From Pseudomonadota bacterium (GTDB taxonomy: Bacteria; Desulfobacterota; WTBG01; CAIYCZ01): a stretch of DNA of 7,021 nucleotides. Positions 1 through 5,409 of this stretch are shown piece by piece. The stretch is taken from assembly GCA_026388865.1 (NCBI GenBank), contig JAPLIX010000444.1, forward strand, positions 1 to 7,021, in the 5' to 3' direction. The notes under the pieces are model-generated. The model saw nothing but the letters and a program-made list of their open reading frames with translations. It had not been told where the DNA came from and did no database searches. Position 1 is the stretch's first letter. Each line of letters begins with the position of its first letter. The translations under genes and the position numbers were made by a program.

Positions 1-496
1 GCAGCGTTATATTTACATTACATCCCCGGGCAATGAGCTCCTTTACTGCCGTCGCACCCTGCGGGGTGCCGGGAACCTTTACCATGATATTGGGCATAGT
101 GATCTCGGAAAGAATGGCCAGAGCTTCGGCAATGCTCTTTTCAATTTCAAAGGCATGCTGCGGGTTCAGCTCGATAGATACAAAACCATCCTCCCCTGCT
201 GTTTTCTCAAAGACCGGCAGCAGAAGCCGGCCTGCCTCCCTGATGTCATCGATGGTTATCCGGTGGTATATTGCCGGCGCATCGCTTCCTGCCCGGGCCA
301 GGGCGCCGATCTGTTCATCGTAGTCAAAGCTTTTGCTCACTGCTCTCATGAAGATGGTGGGATTTGAGGTGATGCCGCATACGCCGTCTTCATCAATAAA
401 TCTCCGGATAGTGCCGTCATGCAGCTCCTGTCTCTGGATATTATCCAGCCAGAGGCTCTGGCCGCAGGCTTTCAGTTGCTGGGTTCTGGTTGTCAT
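1..496 (-). CDS. tal: Transaldolase, N-terminal part (cut by window edge)
   Basis: Transaldolase moves a dihydroxyacetone unit between sedoheptulose 7-phosphate and glyceraldehyde 3-phosphate in the cytoplasmic non-oxidative pentose phosphate pathway. The visible 165 residues contain the family's opening block (SLWLDNIQR at 14-22), the GITSNPTIF block (41-49) that forms the start of the barrel's phosphate/sugar site, SIELNP (107-112), and IMVKVPGT (137-144), whose Lys140 is the expected Schiff-base lysine. This opening block is typical of the longer (about 370 residue) cyanobacterial/actinobacterial-type transaldolases, sometimes fused to glucose-6-phosphate isomerase, so over half of the protein lies outside. 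The ATG at 494-496 is preceded by a GAGGCGGG ribosome binding site. The reading frame is open to base 1. No convincing promoter is visible upstream; a TGTGT/ACACA dyad at about 526-545 could be an operator but is weak. Confidence 0.93.
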   Translation of the reverse strand, partial: MTTRTQQLKACGQSLWLDNIQRQELHDGTIRRFIDEDGVCGITSNPTIFMRAVSKSFDYDEQIGALARAGSDAPAIYHRITIDDIREAGRLLLPVFEKTAGEDGFVSIELNPQHAFEIEKSIAEALAILSEITMPNIMVKVPGTPQGATAVKELIARGCNVNITL

Positions 497-564
497 TTCC
501 CGCCTCGCTTTCTATGCATTGAGATTGTGTAACCACACGTAACACAGATGATACGAGTTGATAG

Positions 565-716
565 CAGGCTGTTGAAAAACACCCATCTGCTTCGTTGCGC
601 TCATCCTTCGTCATTGCGACGTACGGTAAAGTACGCCTCATTCCTCTTGATTTCGCGCGCCTTGCATCCGGATGTTTTTGACCAGCCTGGGAGAAAACTA
701 CTTTTTCAACAACCTG
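565..716. mobile_element. MITE-like element with CAGGYTGTTGAAAAA terminal inverted repeats
   Basis: The ends are CAGGCTGTTGAAAAA (565-579) and its inverted partner TTTTTCAACAACCTG (702-716), matching at 14 of 15 positions. Both ends are flanked by ATAG (561-564 and 717-720), which may be a 4-bp target duplication but is short enough to be chance. The interior has no credible coding capacity. It contains a small CGTAC/GTACG hairpin (620-635) with a GGTAAA loop. The body (TTCGTTGCGCTCATCCTTCGTC, read as two adjacent blocks, then the CGTACG hairpin) resembles repeats I recall as dispersed in deltaproteobacterial and Nitrospirota genomes; that is memory, not a search result. It lies between the start of the transaldolase gene and the end of the kinase gene, in a 314-bp gap without genes. 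Confidence 0.7.
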
Positions 717-717
717 A

Positions 718-782
718 TAGAGTTCAGGAGTTGCGGGTTTGGGAGTTTTTAACTCCTGAACTCACCGACTCCCTGACTCATA
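718..782. repeat. Period-8 dyad repeat / hairpin element, copy A
   Basis: A perfect 13-bp inverted repeat, GAGTTCAGGAGTT (720-732) and AACTCCTGAACTC (751-763), is separated by 18 bases. The right arm continues as four tandem octamers with the form RACTCNNN: AACTCCTG (751), AACTCACC (759), GACTCCCT (767), GACTCATA (775). The left side shows the complementary GAGTT spacing (TAGAGTTC 718, AGGAGTTG 726). An alternative inner hairpin GGAGTT/AACTCC (742-756) competes with the large one. No T-tract follows on either strand, so it is not an obvious intrinsic terminator for the kinase gene that ends at 811, although the position would suit one. It starts one base after the MITE-like element. Confidence 0.6.
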
Positions 783-810
783 AAATCCCTGTTTTCTGTT
801 GCTGTGCCTG

Positions 811-2625
811 TCACCTGAGCGGCAGCCGGACCCGGAAAACCGTCCAGTTTTTCTCCAGGCTGCTTTCAAATTCGACCTGCCCGTTATGCATCACCGTAAA
901 CAGCTTTACAATGGCAAGGCCCTGGCCGCCGGTACCCTCTTTGCCTGCCAGGGTATGCTGATCATTAAAAATTTTCCCCTGAATATCGGGAGGTATTGCA
1001 CCCGTATTACCGATCTCAATAACCGCATGGCCGTCATGGACACAGGTGGCGACCAGCAGGCGTCCCTGCTTGAGCTCAGCAAGTTTCTTCTGCGCATTGT
1101 TCAGCAGGTTGCCCGCAATCCTGCCGACCTTCTTGCGGTCCGCGGTAATAAAGAGATCTCCGACGAGGTGCGTCACTACTTCCACCTGGGGAGGGAAATA
1201 AGACGTCTCCAGGCGTTCCAGCAGAATCTGATTAAGGTTAATGGTCTCCATCTGGGCAAAGGGAATATTGTCGGTAACAATATCCTCTACCGCCAGCATG
1301 CTTTTTGAGAGTTTTTTATACATCTCATTCAGCTCTTCCGGCGTCGCGTCAGGGGACCGGAGCTTCTTGGTGTAGAGCCGGGCAAGGGCGCTTAGAGAGA
1401 GCATCTGGTTGAAAGAATCATGGCGCTCCTGGGCTCGGAGTGATGCCTGAATACACACCTCAATATCCTGGATGAGCGAGTTGCAGAAGAATATATCTTC
1501 TTCCTCAAGGGGCGTTGATTCATCGCCGTCGAGCACCAGGACATGCGTTACCCGATCTTTCTCGTCTTTTAACGGGACAAAGTAGACGTTCTTGATTTTT
1601 TTATCGATATAGAGCGTATAGCTCGCCTTCATGCGCTCATCATCGCGGGCGTTTTCTATGAGCAGGGTCGCGCCGGTGTCGCAAACCTCGCGAAATGCGG
1701 GATGCTCGGCAAAAGAAAGCATGACCCCGTAGCCGTGAGCTGCCGGCTCTACCGGGTAGCCGGCTATGAGGATGGCCAGCGCATCGCCCCGGGCATCTTT
1801 TTCAATGGCAAAGAGGGAGCAGCGTTTAACCTGTATGATTTCGGCAATCTTGGCCACCAGGAAGCTCAGCACCTGATCAAGTGATTCGGTGCGCTTCAGG
1901 ATCTGCAGCAGTGCCCGGCGGCTTTGCCGCAGGATGTTGGCCTTTTTCTGGAGCTCGAAGCGCCGCTTCTGTGCCAGCACATAGCTGAATCTTCCCACCA
2001 CGCTGTGAATCAGATTAATCTGCTGCGGGGGAAAGCTGCGGTCCTGTTCCTTATAATATATCTGCAGGGTGCCGATGAGCACCTCCTTTTTTTCCGTTCC
2101 GTCATAATCAGTGAGAAGAATCGGCAGCGCCAGCATTGAATTGATACCCAGAGAGAGCAGCCGGTCCTTTTCCGCGTACAGGGGCTCGGCGCTCAGATCC
2201 CGCACGTAGTAATAGGATTTGGTTTTAATGATCTGGCCCGCGATGGAGTGCTCATAGGGGATTGCGCCGGTTCTTTCACCTCCCCAGTTATAACTGCCGC
2301 TGGCAACCATGACATTTTTTATCGGATCATAGGTGCGGCAGGTGGCGCACTCGCCATTAGTCAGCTTGGTAATGTCATGGCACAGGATGGTGAGCAGCTC
2401 ATCGCCGGTAATCTCGGGGGAGATGTTCATAATACTGTCTGATATCTTTATTGCCCGCTGCACATCTATCCAGGGATTCTCAAGCATAAATTCCATGCGC
2501 TGAATGTCCTCCTGAGAAAGCAGCAGCAGCATGGTTCTGGTCTTCTCATCTTCCAGCAGCCGCAGGATCTCAGGATGTTCCTGGAGAAATTTTTCGCTGT
2601 GCTCAGGGCTAGTCACGTGATTCAT
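811..2625 (-). CDS. Soluble GAF-GAF sensor histidine kinase (orphan)
   Basis: A 604-residue cytoplasmic kinase without membrane segments or signal peptide. After a helical N-terminus (1-65) come two GAF sensor domains (about 70-215 and 245-395), joined by a basic, probably coiled-coil linker (218-245). A two-helix phosphotransfer region follows (about 395-465), with candidate phosphoacceptor His402 in the box RHDSFNQML, unlike the usual HE-type box. The C-terminal ATPase domain (about 480-604) has an N box (GNLLNNAQKK, 505-514), a G1 box in which the usual Asp is replaced (EIGNTGAIPPDI, 537-548) and a clear G2 box (GTGGQGLAIVK, 564-574). No response regulator gene is adjacent, so its partner is unknown. 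The ATG at 2623-2625 is favoured because in-frame TGA TAA codons lie just upstream, but no good Shine-Dalgarno is present. The ligand of the GAF domains cannot be told; Cys93 and Cys96 form a CxxC in GAF1. Histidine kinase assignment is firm from the N and G2 boxes; phosphotransfer competence is inferred. Confidence 0.93.
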   Translation of the reverse strand: MNHVTSPEHSEKFLQEHPEILRLLEDEKTRTMLLLLSQEDIQRMEFMLENPWIDVQRAIKISDSIMNISPEITGDELLTILCHDITKLTNGECATCRTYDPIKNVMVASGSYNWGGERTGAIPYEHSIAGQIIKTKSYYYVRDLSAEPLYAEKDRLLSLGINSMLALPILLTDYDGTEKKEVLIGTLQIYYKEQDRSFPPQQINLIHSVVGRFSYVLAQKRRFELQKKANILRQSRRALLQILKRTESLDQVLSFLVAKIAEIIQVKRCSLFAIEKDARGDALAILIAGYPVEPAAHGYGVMLSFAEHPAFREVCDTGATLLIENARDDERMKASYTLYIDKKIKNVYFVPLKDEKDRVTHVLVLDGDESTPLEEEDIFFCNSLIQDIEVCIQASLRAQERHDSFNQMLSLSALARLYTKKLRSPDATPEELNEMYKKLSKSMLAVEDIVTDNIPFAQMETINLNQILLERLETSYFPPQVEVVTHLVGDLFITADRKKVGRIAGNLLNNAQKKLAELKQGRLLVATCVHDGHAVIEIGNTGAIPPDIQGKIFNDQHTLAGKEGTGGQGLAIVKLFTVMHNGQVEFESSLEKNWTVFRVRLPLR

Positions 2626-2661
2626 GGCAGGATGTTATCACCAGTTATGATTACTAGCTAC

Positions 2662-2690
2662 TATATAATAAAAACCGGAACAAAAATCAA
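2662..2690 (-). promoter_or_regulatory. Candidate sigma70-type promoter for the histidine kinase
   Basis: Reading the minus strand, TTGATT (2685-2690) and TATATA (2662-2667) are separated by exactly 17 bases, in the AT-rich stretch upstream of the kinase ATG at 2625. It lies just downstream of the protease terminator, so the kinase would start its own transcript. Hexamer match only; no start site is known. Confidence 0.45.
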
Positions 2691-2691
2691 C

Positions 2692-2731
2692 AGGGAGAAA
2701 AAAGCCCCGAATCCGAGGGGATTCGGGGCTT
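2692..2731 (-). terminator. Rho-independent terminator of the protease gene
   Basis: A perfect 13-bp stem pairs 2702-2714 with 2719-2731 around a 4-base loop, with the GC-rich core AGCCCCGAATCC. On the minus strand the stem is followed by TTTTTTCTCCC, a good U-tract. It stands 36 bp after the protease stop codon (2768-2770), the classic place for an intrinsic terminator. On the plus strand the stem is followed by TGTAAAA, so it works in one direction only. Confidence 0.9.
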
Positions 2732-2767
2732 GTAAAATCGCGGGAATTTAAAAAAGAGCCAGCACTG

Positions 2768-4048
2768 TTAATACTGCAGCGCTGCAAAAGCATCTACCAG
2801 TCCGTAACCATACTCGTCGTCTCTTCCCGGCGTCCCGAGGTCCTCTGCACTGTTAATGAGTGCGTCTCTGATCTGCTGGGGGCCCCAGGCCGGGTGTTTT
2901 GCCTTGATGAGCGCCGCAACTCCTGACACATGGGGGGTGGCCATGGAGGTGCCGCTCAGAAAATAATAGCCCCAGCCAAAAGCAAAAAATCTGAAGCCGA
3001 AGAATTCACGAAAGGTCTCCTGCAATACGCCGCCGTTCTTCAGGCCATCGCCATCCGGGTCCTGGGAAGTAACCCCGCCGGGAGCCACCAGGGCAAGCTC
3101 CGGCCCGTAGTTGGAATAGAAGGCGCGCTTCTTGGTATAATCTACCGCGCCCACCGCGATAACATTGTCAAATGCGGCAGGGTAACCAACTTCTCCAATA
3201 CCGTCATTCCCTGATGCTGCAATAATCGTAACGCCATGGTTGTTAACCGCGTCATCTATGGCCTCTTTGAGGAGCGTATAATCATACGGCTGCCCGGTCT
3301 GCGGGTCATTCTTCGGCCCGCCGAGGCTCAGGTTGATGATGTCCGCGTTTTGCGCGGCCCAGTCAATACCATCAATAATCCAGTTCAGGTACGTGTCCGT
3401 GCCTCTCAGAAAAACTTTTACCGGCAGGATGGTGGCATCGTAGGCCACTCCCGCAACGCCGATACCGTTGTTGGTTTCCTGGCCAATGGTTCCTGCCACG
3501 TGGGTTCCGTGGCAGTTCTGATCAAAGGATGATCCCTCGATACCAAGGATCGCGTTGTAGCCCTTGAGGAGCCTGTTGCCAAAGCCGTCAGCATTGAGAT
3601 AACGGCTGGTATTGACGCCGGTATCAACAACCGCCACGGTAACATCGGCCCCGGTGCTTATGTCCCACGCAGACTCCATGTTAATAAGGGGAAGGTTCCA
3701 CTGCTCTTTATAGTACGGGTCATTTGGTGTGGAGTAGAGGTGCATGACATAATTCGGTGTGGCACGCTCAACTGCAGGATCTTTCAGCAGCTGCGTGACC
3801 TTTGCGGCAACCGTGCCTTCGGGAACTTGCACCACGGCAAAGCGCCGGGTGAATGAGTGACTGACGTTCAGTGCGCCAAAGCTGCGCAGCTTGGTAGCCT
3901 GCGCCTGATCTGCAACCCCCTTCTTAAACTTGACCAGTATTTCTCCCGGCGCCCAGGGCTGGCCGGTGATTTCTGCTGCATAGAGCGGTACGCCGGCAGC
4001 GCATCCCAGTATCAAGACTGTCAGCAGGCATAACAAGGTCTTTTTCAT
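2768..4048 (-). CDS. Secreted subtilisin-like serine protease (peptidase family S8)
   Basis: An exported endopeptidase of 426 residues (numbering from the ATG at 4046-4048). Signal peptide: MKKTLLCLLTVLILGC, then AAGVPLYAAE. Cleavage after Ala25 is likely, but ILGC16 is a near-lipobox (Leu at -2 is unusual), so a lipoprotein is possible. A prodomain of about 70 residues (PGEILVKF onward, 34-105) resembles inhibitor I9/fervidolysin-type propeptides. The catalytic domain holds the full triad: Asp142 (VVDTG), His180 (HGTHVAGTIG), Ser368 (SGTSMATPH), with oxyanion Asn281 (ASGND). A DPDGDG acidic loop (330-335) could bind calcium, and an aromatic-rich segment (346-363) precedes the serine motif. 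The protein ends straight after the catalytic domain, with no anchor or sorting domain. An ATG two codons upstream (4054) is possible, but GAGG is spaced 8 bases from the 4048 start and only 2 from the other. Upstream TATAAT boxes exist (4063-4068, 4106-4111) without a good -35, so the promoter is unresolved. Transcription ends at the hairpin at 2702-2731. Confidence 0.95.
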   Translation of the reverse strand: MKKTLLCLLTVLILGCAAGVPLYAAEITGQPWAPGEILVKFKKGVADQAQATKLRSFGALNVSHSFTRRFAVVQVPEGTVAAKVTQLLKDPAVERATPNYVMHLYSTPNDPYYKEQWNLPLINMESAWDISTGADVTVAVVDTGVNTSRYLNADGFGNRLLKGYNAILGIEGSSFDQNCHGTHVAGTIGQETNNGIGVAGVAYDATILPVKVFLRGTDTYLNWIIDGIDWAAQNADIINLSLGGPKNDPQTGQPYDYTLLKEAIDDAVNNHGVTIIAASGNDGIGEVGYPAAFDNVIAVGAVDYTKKRAFYSNYGPELALVAPGGVTSQDPDGDGLKNGGVLQETFREFFGFRFFAFGWGYYFLSGTSMATPHVSGVAALIKAKHPAWGPQQIRDALINSAEDLGTPGRDDEYGYGLVDAFAALQY

Positions 4049-4054
4049 ATGCAT

Positions 4055-4203
4055 TTCCTCTTATTATAGTTTTGCTTGTCCCGTGCGTTTAATTGACATA
4101 GCATAATTATAAACAGGCGTCGAGGCCAAAACGTTTCCTGAAATTATGGTACCCTTGAGATAATCATGGAAATGGTAGTGTGAAGTGTTATAAAATCAAA
4201 AAA
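4055..4203. other. AT-rich divergent intergenic stretch, no gene seen
   Basis: This is the protease-side part of the 393-bp gap between divergent genes. It has no convincing reading frame or RNA gene. For the protease (minus strand), TTGGCC (4124-4129) with TATGCT (4100-4105) at 18-bp spacing is one weak promoter option, and the isolated TATAAT at 4106-4111 is another. The plus strand has no usable promoter pair here. Confidence 0.4.
4056..4060 (-). promoter_or_regulatory. Ribosome binding site deciding the protease start
   Basis: GAGGA on the minus strand sits 8 bases (measured from GAGG) before the ATG at 4046-4048 but only 2 bases before the ATG at 4052-4054. Normal spacing therefore favours the downstream ATG, giving a protein starting MKKTLL. 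Confidence 0.6.
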
Positions 4204-4280
4204 ATGCGAGCTGGAAGTAGGTAAGGAGTTACAATGCGGAAGCTTTGTAACTTTTAAACTCCTTTGCTCCTTAGCTCATA
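4204..4280. repeat. Period-8 dyad repeat / hairpin element, copy B
   Basis: The left arm (4204-4230) and right arm (4257-4279) form an imperfect inverted repeat. The core is AAGGAGTTACAA (4223-4234), pairing with TTGTAAC (4245-4251) and, across an 8-base bulge, TCCTT (4260-4264); GAGCT (4208-4212) pairs with AGCTC (4273-4277) at the base. The right arm reads as octamers with CTC in the same phase: AACTCCTT (4257), TGCTCCTT (4265), AGCTCATA (4273). This is the same design, and the same CTCATAA ending, as the hairpin at 718-782. No U-tract follows, so a terminator role is not evident. It ends five bases before the next repeat element. Confidence 0.55.
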
Positions 4281-4285
4281 AGGCC

Positions 4286-4387
4286 ACCTCTAAAAATGTC
4301 ATTCCCGTGAAAACGGGAATCTATAACCAATTGTAATTACTGGACTCCCGCCTTCGCGGGAGTGACAGATTGGGAATTATTAGAGGT
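4286..4387. mobile_element. 102-bp inverted-repeat element with two tandem CCCG hairpins (dRS3-like core)
   Basis: The ends ACCTCTAAAAAT (4286-4297) and ATTATTAGAGGT (4376-4387) are inverted repeats matching at 11 of 12 positions. Inside are two strong hairpins: ATTCCCGTGAAAACGGGAAT (4301-4320; 8-bp stem, GAAA tetraloop) and ACTCCCGCCTTCGCGGGAGT (4344-4363; 8-bp stem, CTTC loop). The first fits ATTCCC-N8-GGGAAT, the dRS3 pattern known from Neisseria, where similar sites serve as phage integration targets. Outer TGTCA/TGACA segments also pair. It has no coding capacity and looks like a non-autonomous dispersed element. It sits 54 bp upstream of the phosphodiesterase start, where its hairpins would fall in or near the 5' leader. 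Confidence 0.7.
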
Positions 4388-4441
4388 CTCCACAAACTTT
4401 ATCTGCTCTGAGGTTAATATTATTACTGCCGGGAGGCTGGT

Positions 4442-4939
4442 ATGAACAGAATGCTGGCGGGCATTATATCTGATACACACGATAACCGTACCAACATTGT
4501 CCGGGCGGTTGAGCTGTTTAACCGCAAAGGGGTCTCGCTGGTGATTCATGGCGGGGACATGGTCGCGCCGTTCACCGCCCTTGATTTCAGGGCGCTCAAT
4601 TGCCCCATGGAAATGGTCTTCGGCAACAATGATGGTGAGCGCATCGGCCTGGTCAATAGCTTCAGGGATATCGGGAACCTGTTGCCCGGCCCCCGGACGT
4701 TTTCGTTTCAGGGAAAGAAATTTCTTTTGATGCATGAGCCGGGGTGCCTGGATGACGTCGCCGGCGCCGCCGGCGTGGATGTTATCGTCTACGGCCACAC
4801 CCATGAAGTTGACGTGCGTCTGGGCCATCCGCTGGTTATTAACCCCGGGGAAGCCGGCGGCTGGCTGACGGGAAAAGCAACCATGGCGCTGCTGGATCTG
4901 GAGACAATGACGGTGGAAATAGTGTCGCTTGACAGCTGA
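4442..4939 (+). CDS. YfcE/MJ0936-family metallophosphodiesterase
   Basis: A 165-residue cytoplasmic calcineurin-like phosphoesterase, expected to use two metal ions to hydrolyse phosphodiester bonds; the physiological substrate of this family is not well defined. All signature motifs are present in order: SDTHDN (10-15; Asp11, His13), HGGDM (36-40; Asp39), GNND (61-64; Asn62), MHEP (97-100; His98) and YGHTH (117-121; His119, His121). The closing motif is NPGE (134-137), where NPGS is more usual. Length matches the short archaeal/bacterial type (about 165-185 residues). The ATG is chosen over a second one three codons in because GGGAGG (4431-4436) lies 5 bases upstream. The downstream DUF296 gene starts 14 bp after the stop, so the two are probably co-transcribed. 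No clear promoter is seen; the repeat element at 4286-4387 lies just upstream. Confidence 0.93.
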   Translation: MNRMLAGIISDTHDNRTNIVRAVELFNRKGVSLVIHGGDMVAPFTALDFRALNCPMEMVFGNNDGERIGLVNSFRDIGNLLPGPRTFSFQGKKFLLMHEPGCLDDVAGAAGVDVIVYGHTHEVDVRLGHPLVINPGEAGGWLTGKATMALLDLETMTVEIVSLDS

Positions 4940-4953
4940 AGAGGATTTTTTAC

Positions 4954-5379
4954 ATGAACTATGTACCCTATTCCATAAAACAGAGCTTTATGGTCAGGCT
5001 GCCGCAGGGAGAAGACCTGCTCGCTGCAGTCGCCGCAGTGGTGAAAGAGACGGGTGTCAGGCTTGGTGTCTTTTCAGTAATCGGGGCTGTCAGCGCTGCA
5101 GCCTTTGGCTACTATGACCAGAAAAGAAGGCAGTATCAAACAATCATCCGCAAAGGCGAATTTGAGATTGTGACCGGCAGCGGCAATGTGACCCTTAAAG
5201 ACGGCAGCCCCTTTGTCCATGCCCACATTCTGTTTGCTGATGAGGAAGGAAACTCTTTCGGCGGGCACCTCATGTCAGACACCTTTATTTTTGCCGCCGA
5301 GCTGTGCCTGCAGGAACTTGAAGGCGAGCCGCTGGTCCGGCAGCACGATGACACGACCGGGCTGTTTCTATGGAAATAG
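4954..5379 (+). CDS. PPC/DUF296 domain protein
   Basis: A 141-residue protein made almost wholly of one PPC (plant and prokaryote conserved, DUF296) domain. Visible family marks are the N-terminal RLPQGEDL segment (15-22), the glycine/alanine-rich strand VIGAVSAAAFGYY (42-54), FEIVTGSGNVTLKDG (70-84), the histidine cluster PFVHAH (86-91; His89, His91), GGH (103-105; His105), and a conserved AAEL segment near 114-117. In bacterial members the three histidines are thought to form a metal site; in plants the same fold is joined to AT-hook DNA-binding motifs, which are absent here. The molecular role of stand-alone bacterial members is unknown. The ATG follows an AGAGGA site about 8 bases upstream. 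It lies 14 bp after the phosphodiesterase gene, suggesting one operon. The reading frame ends in a TAG at 5377-5379 before a 342-bp gap. Confidence 0.92.
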   Translation: MNYVPYSIKQSFMVRLPQGEDLLAAVAAVVKETGVRLGVFSVIGAVSAAAFGYYDQKRRQYQTIIRKGEFEIVTGSGNVTLKDGSPFVHAHILFADEEGNSFGGHLMSDTFIFAAELCLQELEGEPLVRQHDDTTGLFLWK

Positions 5380-5409
5380 CGGGGTACTATTTTGATAGAC
5401 AAAAGAAAG

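Noticed and set aside
720..763. 13-bp hairpin as an intrinsic terminator of the kinase gene
   Set aside because: No T-tract follows the stem on the minus strand; the octamer structure fits a repeat better.
548..1308. Plus-strand open frames of 137 and 169 codons
   Set aside because: One crosses the MITE-like element and both run antisense to the kinase ATPase domain, whose N and G2 boxes are clear.
4093..4098. Perfect TTGACA on the plus strand, a possible -35 for the phosphodiesterase gene
   Set aside because: No -10 hexamer at 16-18 bp spacing, and it lies about 340 bp from the start codon.
4337..4828. A 163-codon minus-strand open frame opposite the phosphodiesterase gene, ending SVTPAKAGVQ
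   Set aside because: It is antisense to a gene with all catalytic motifs, and its C-terminus is the usual artefact of reading through the CCCGCC hairpin repeat at 4344-4363.
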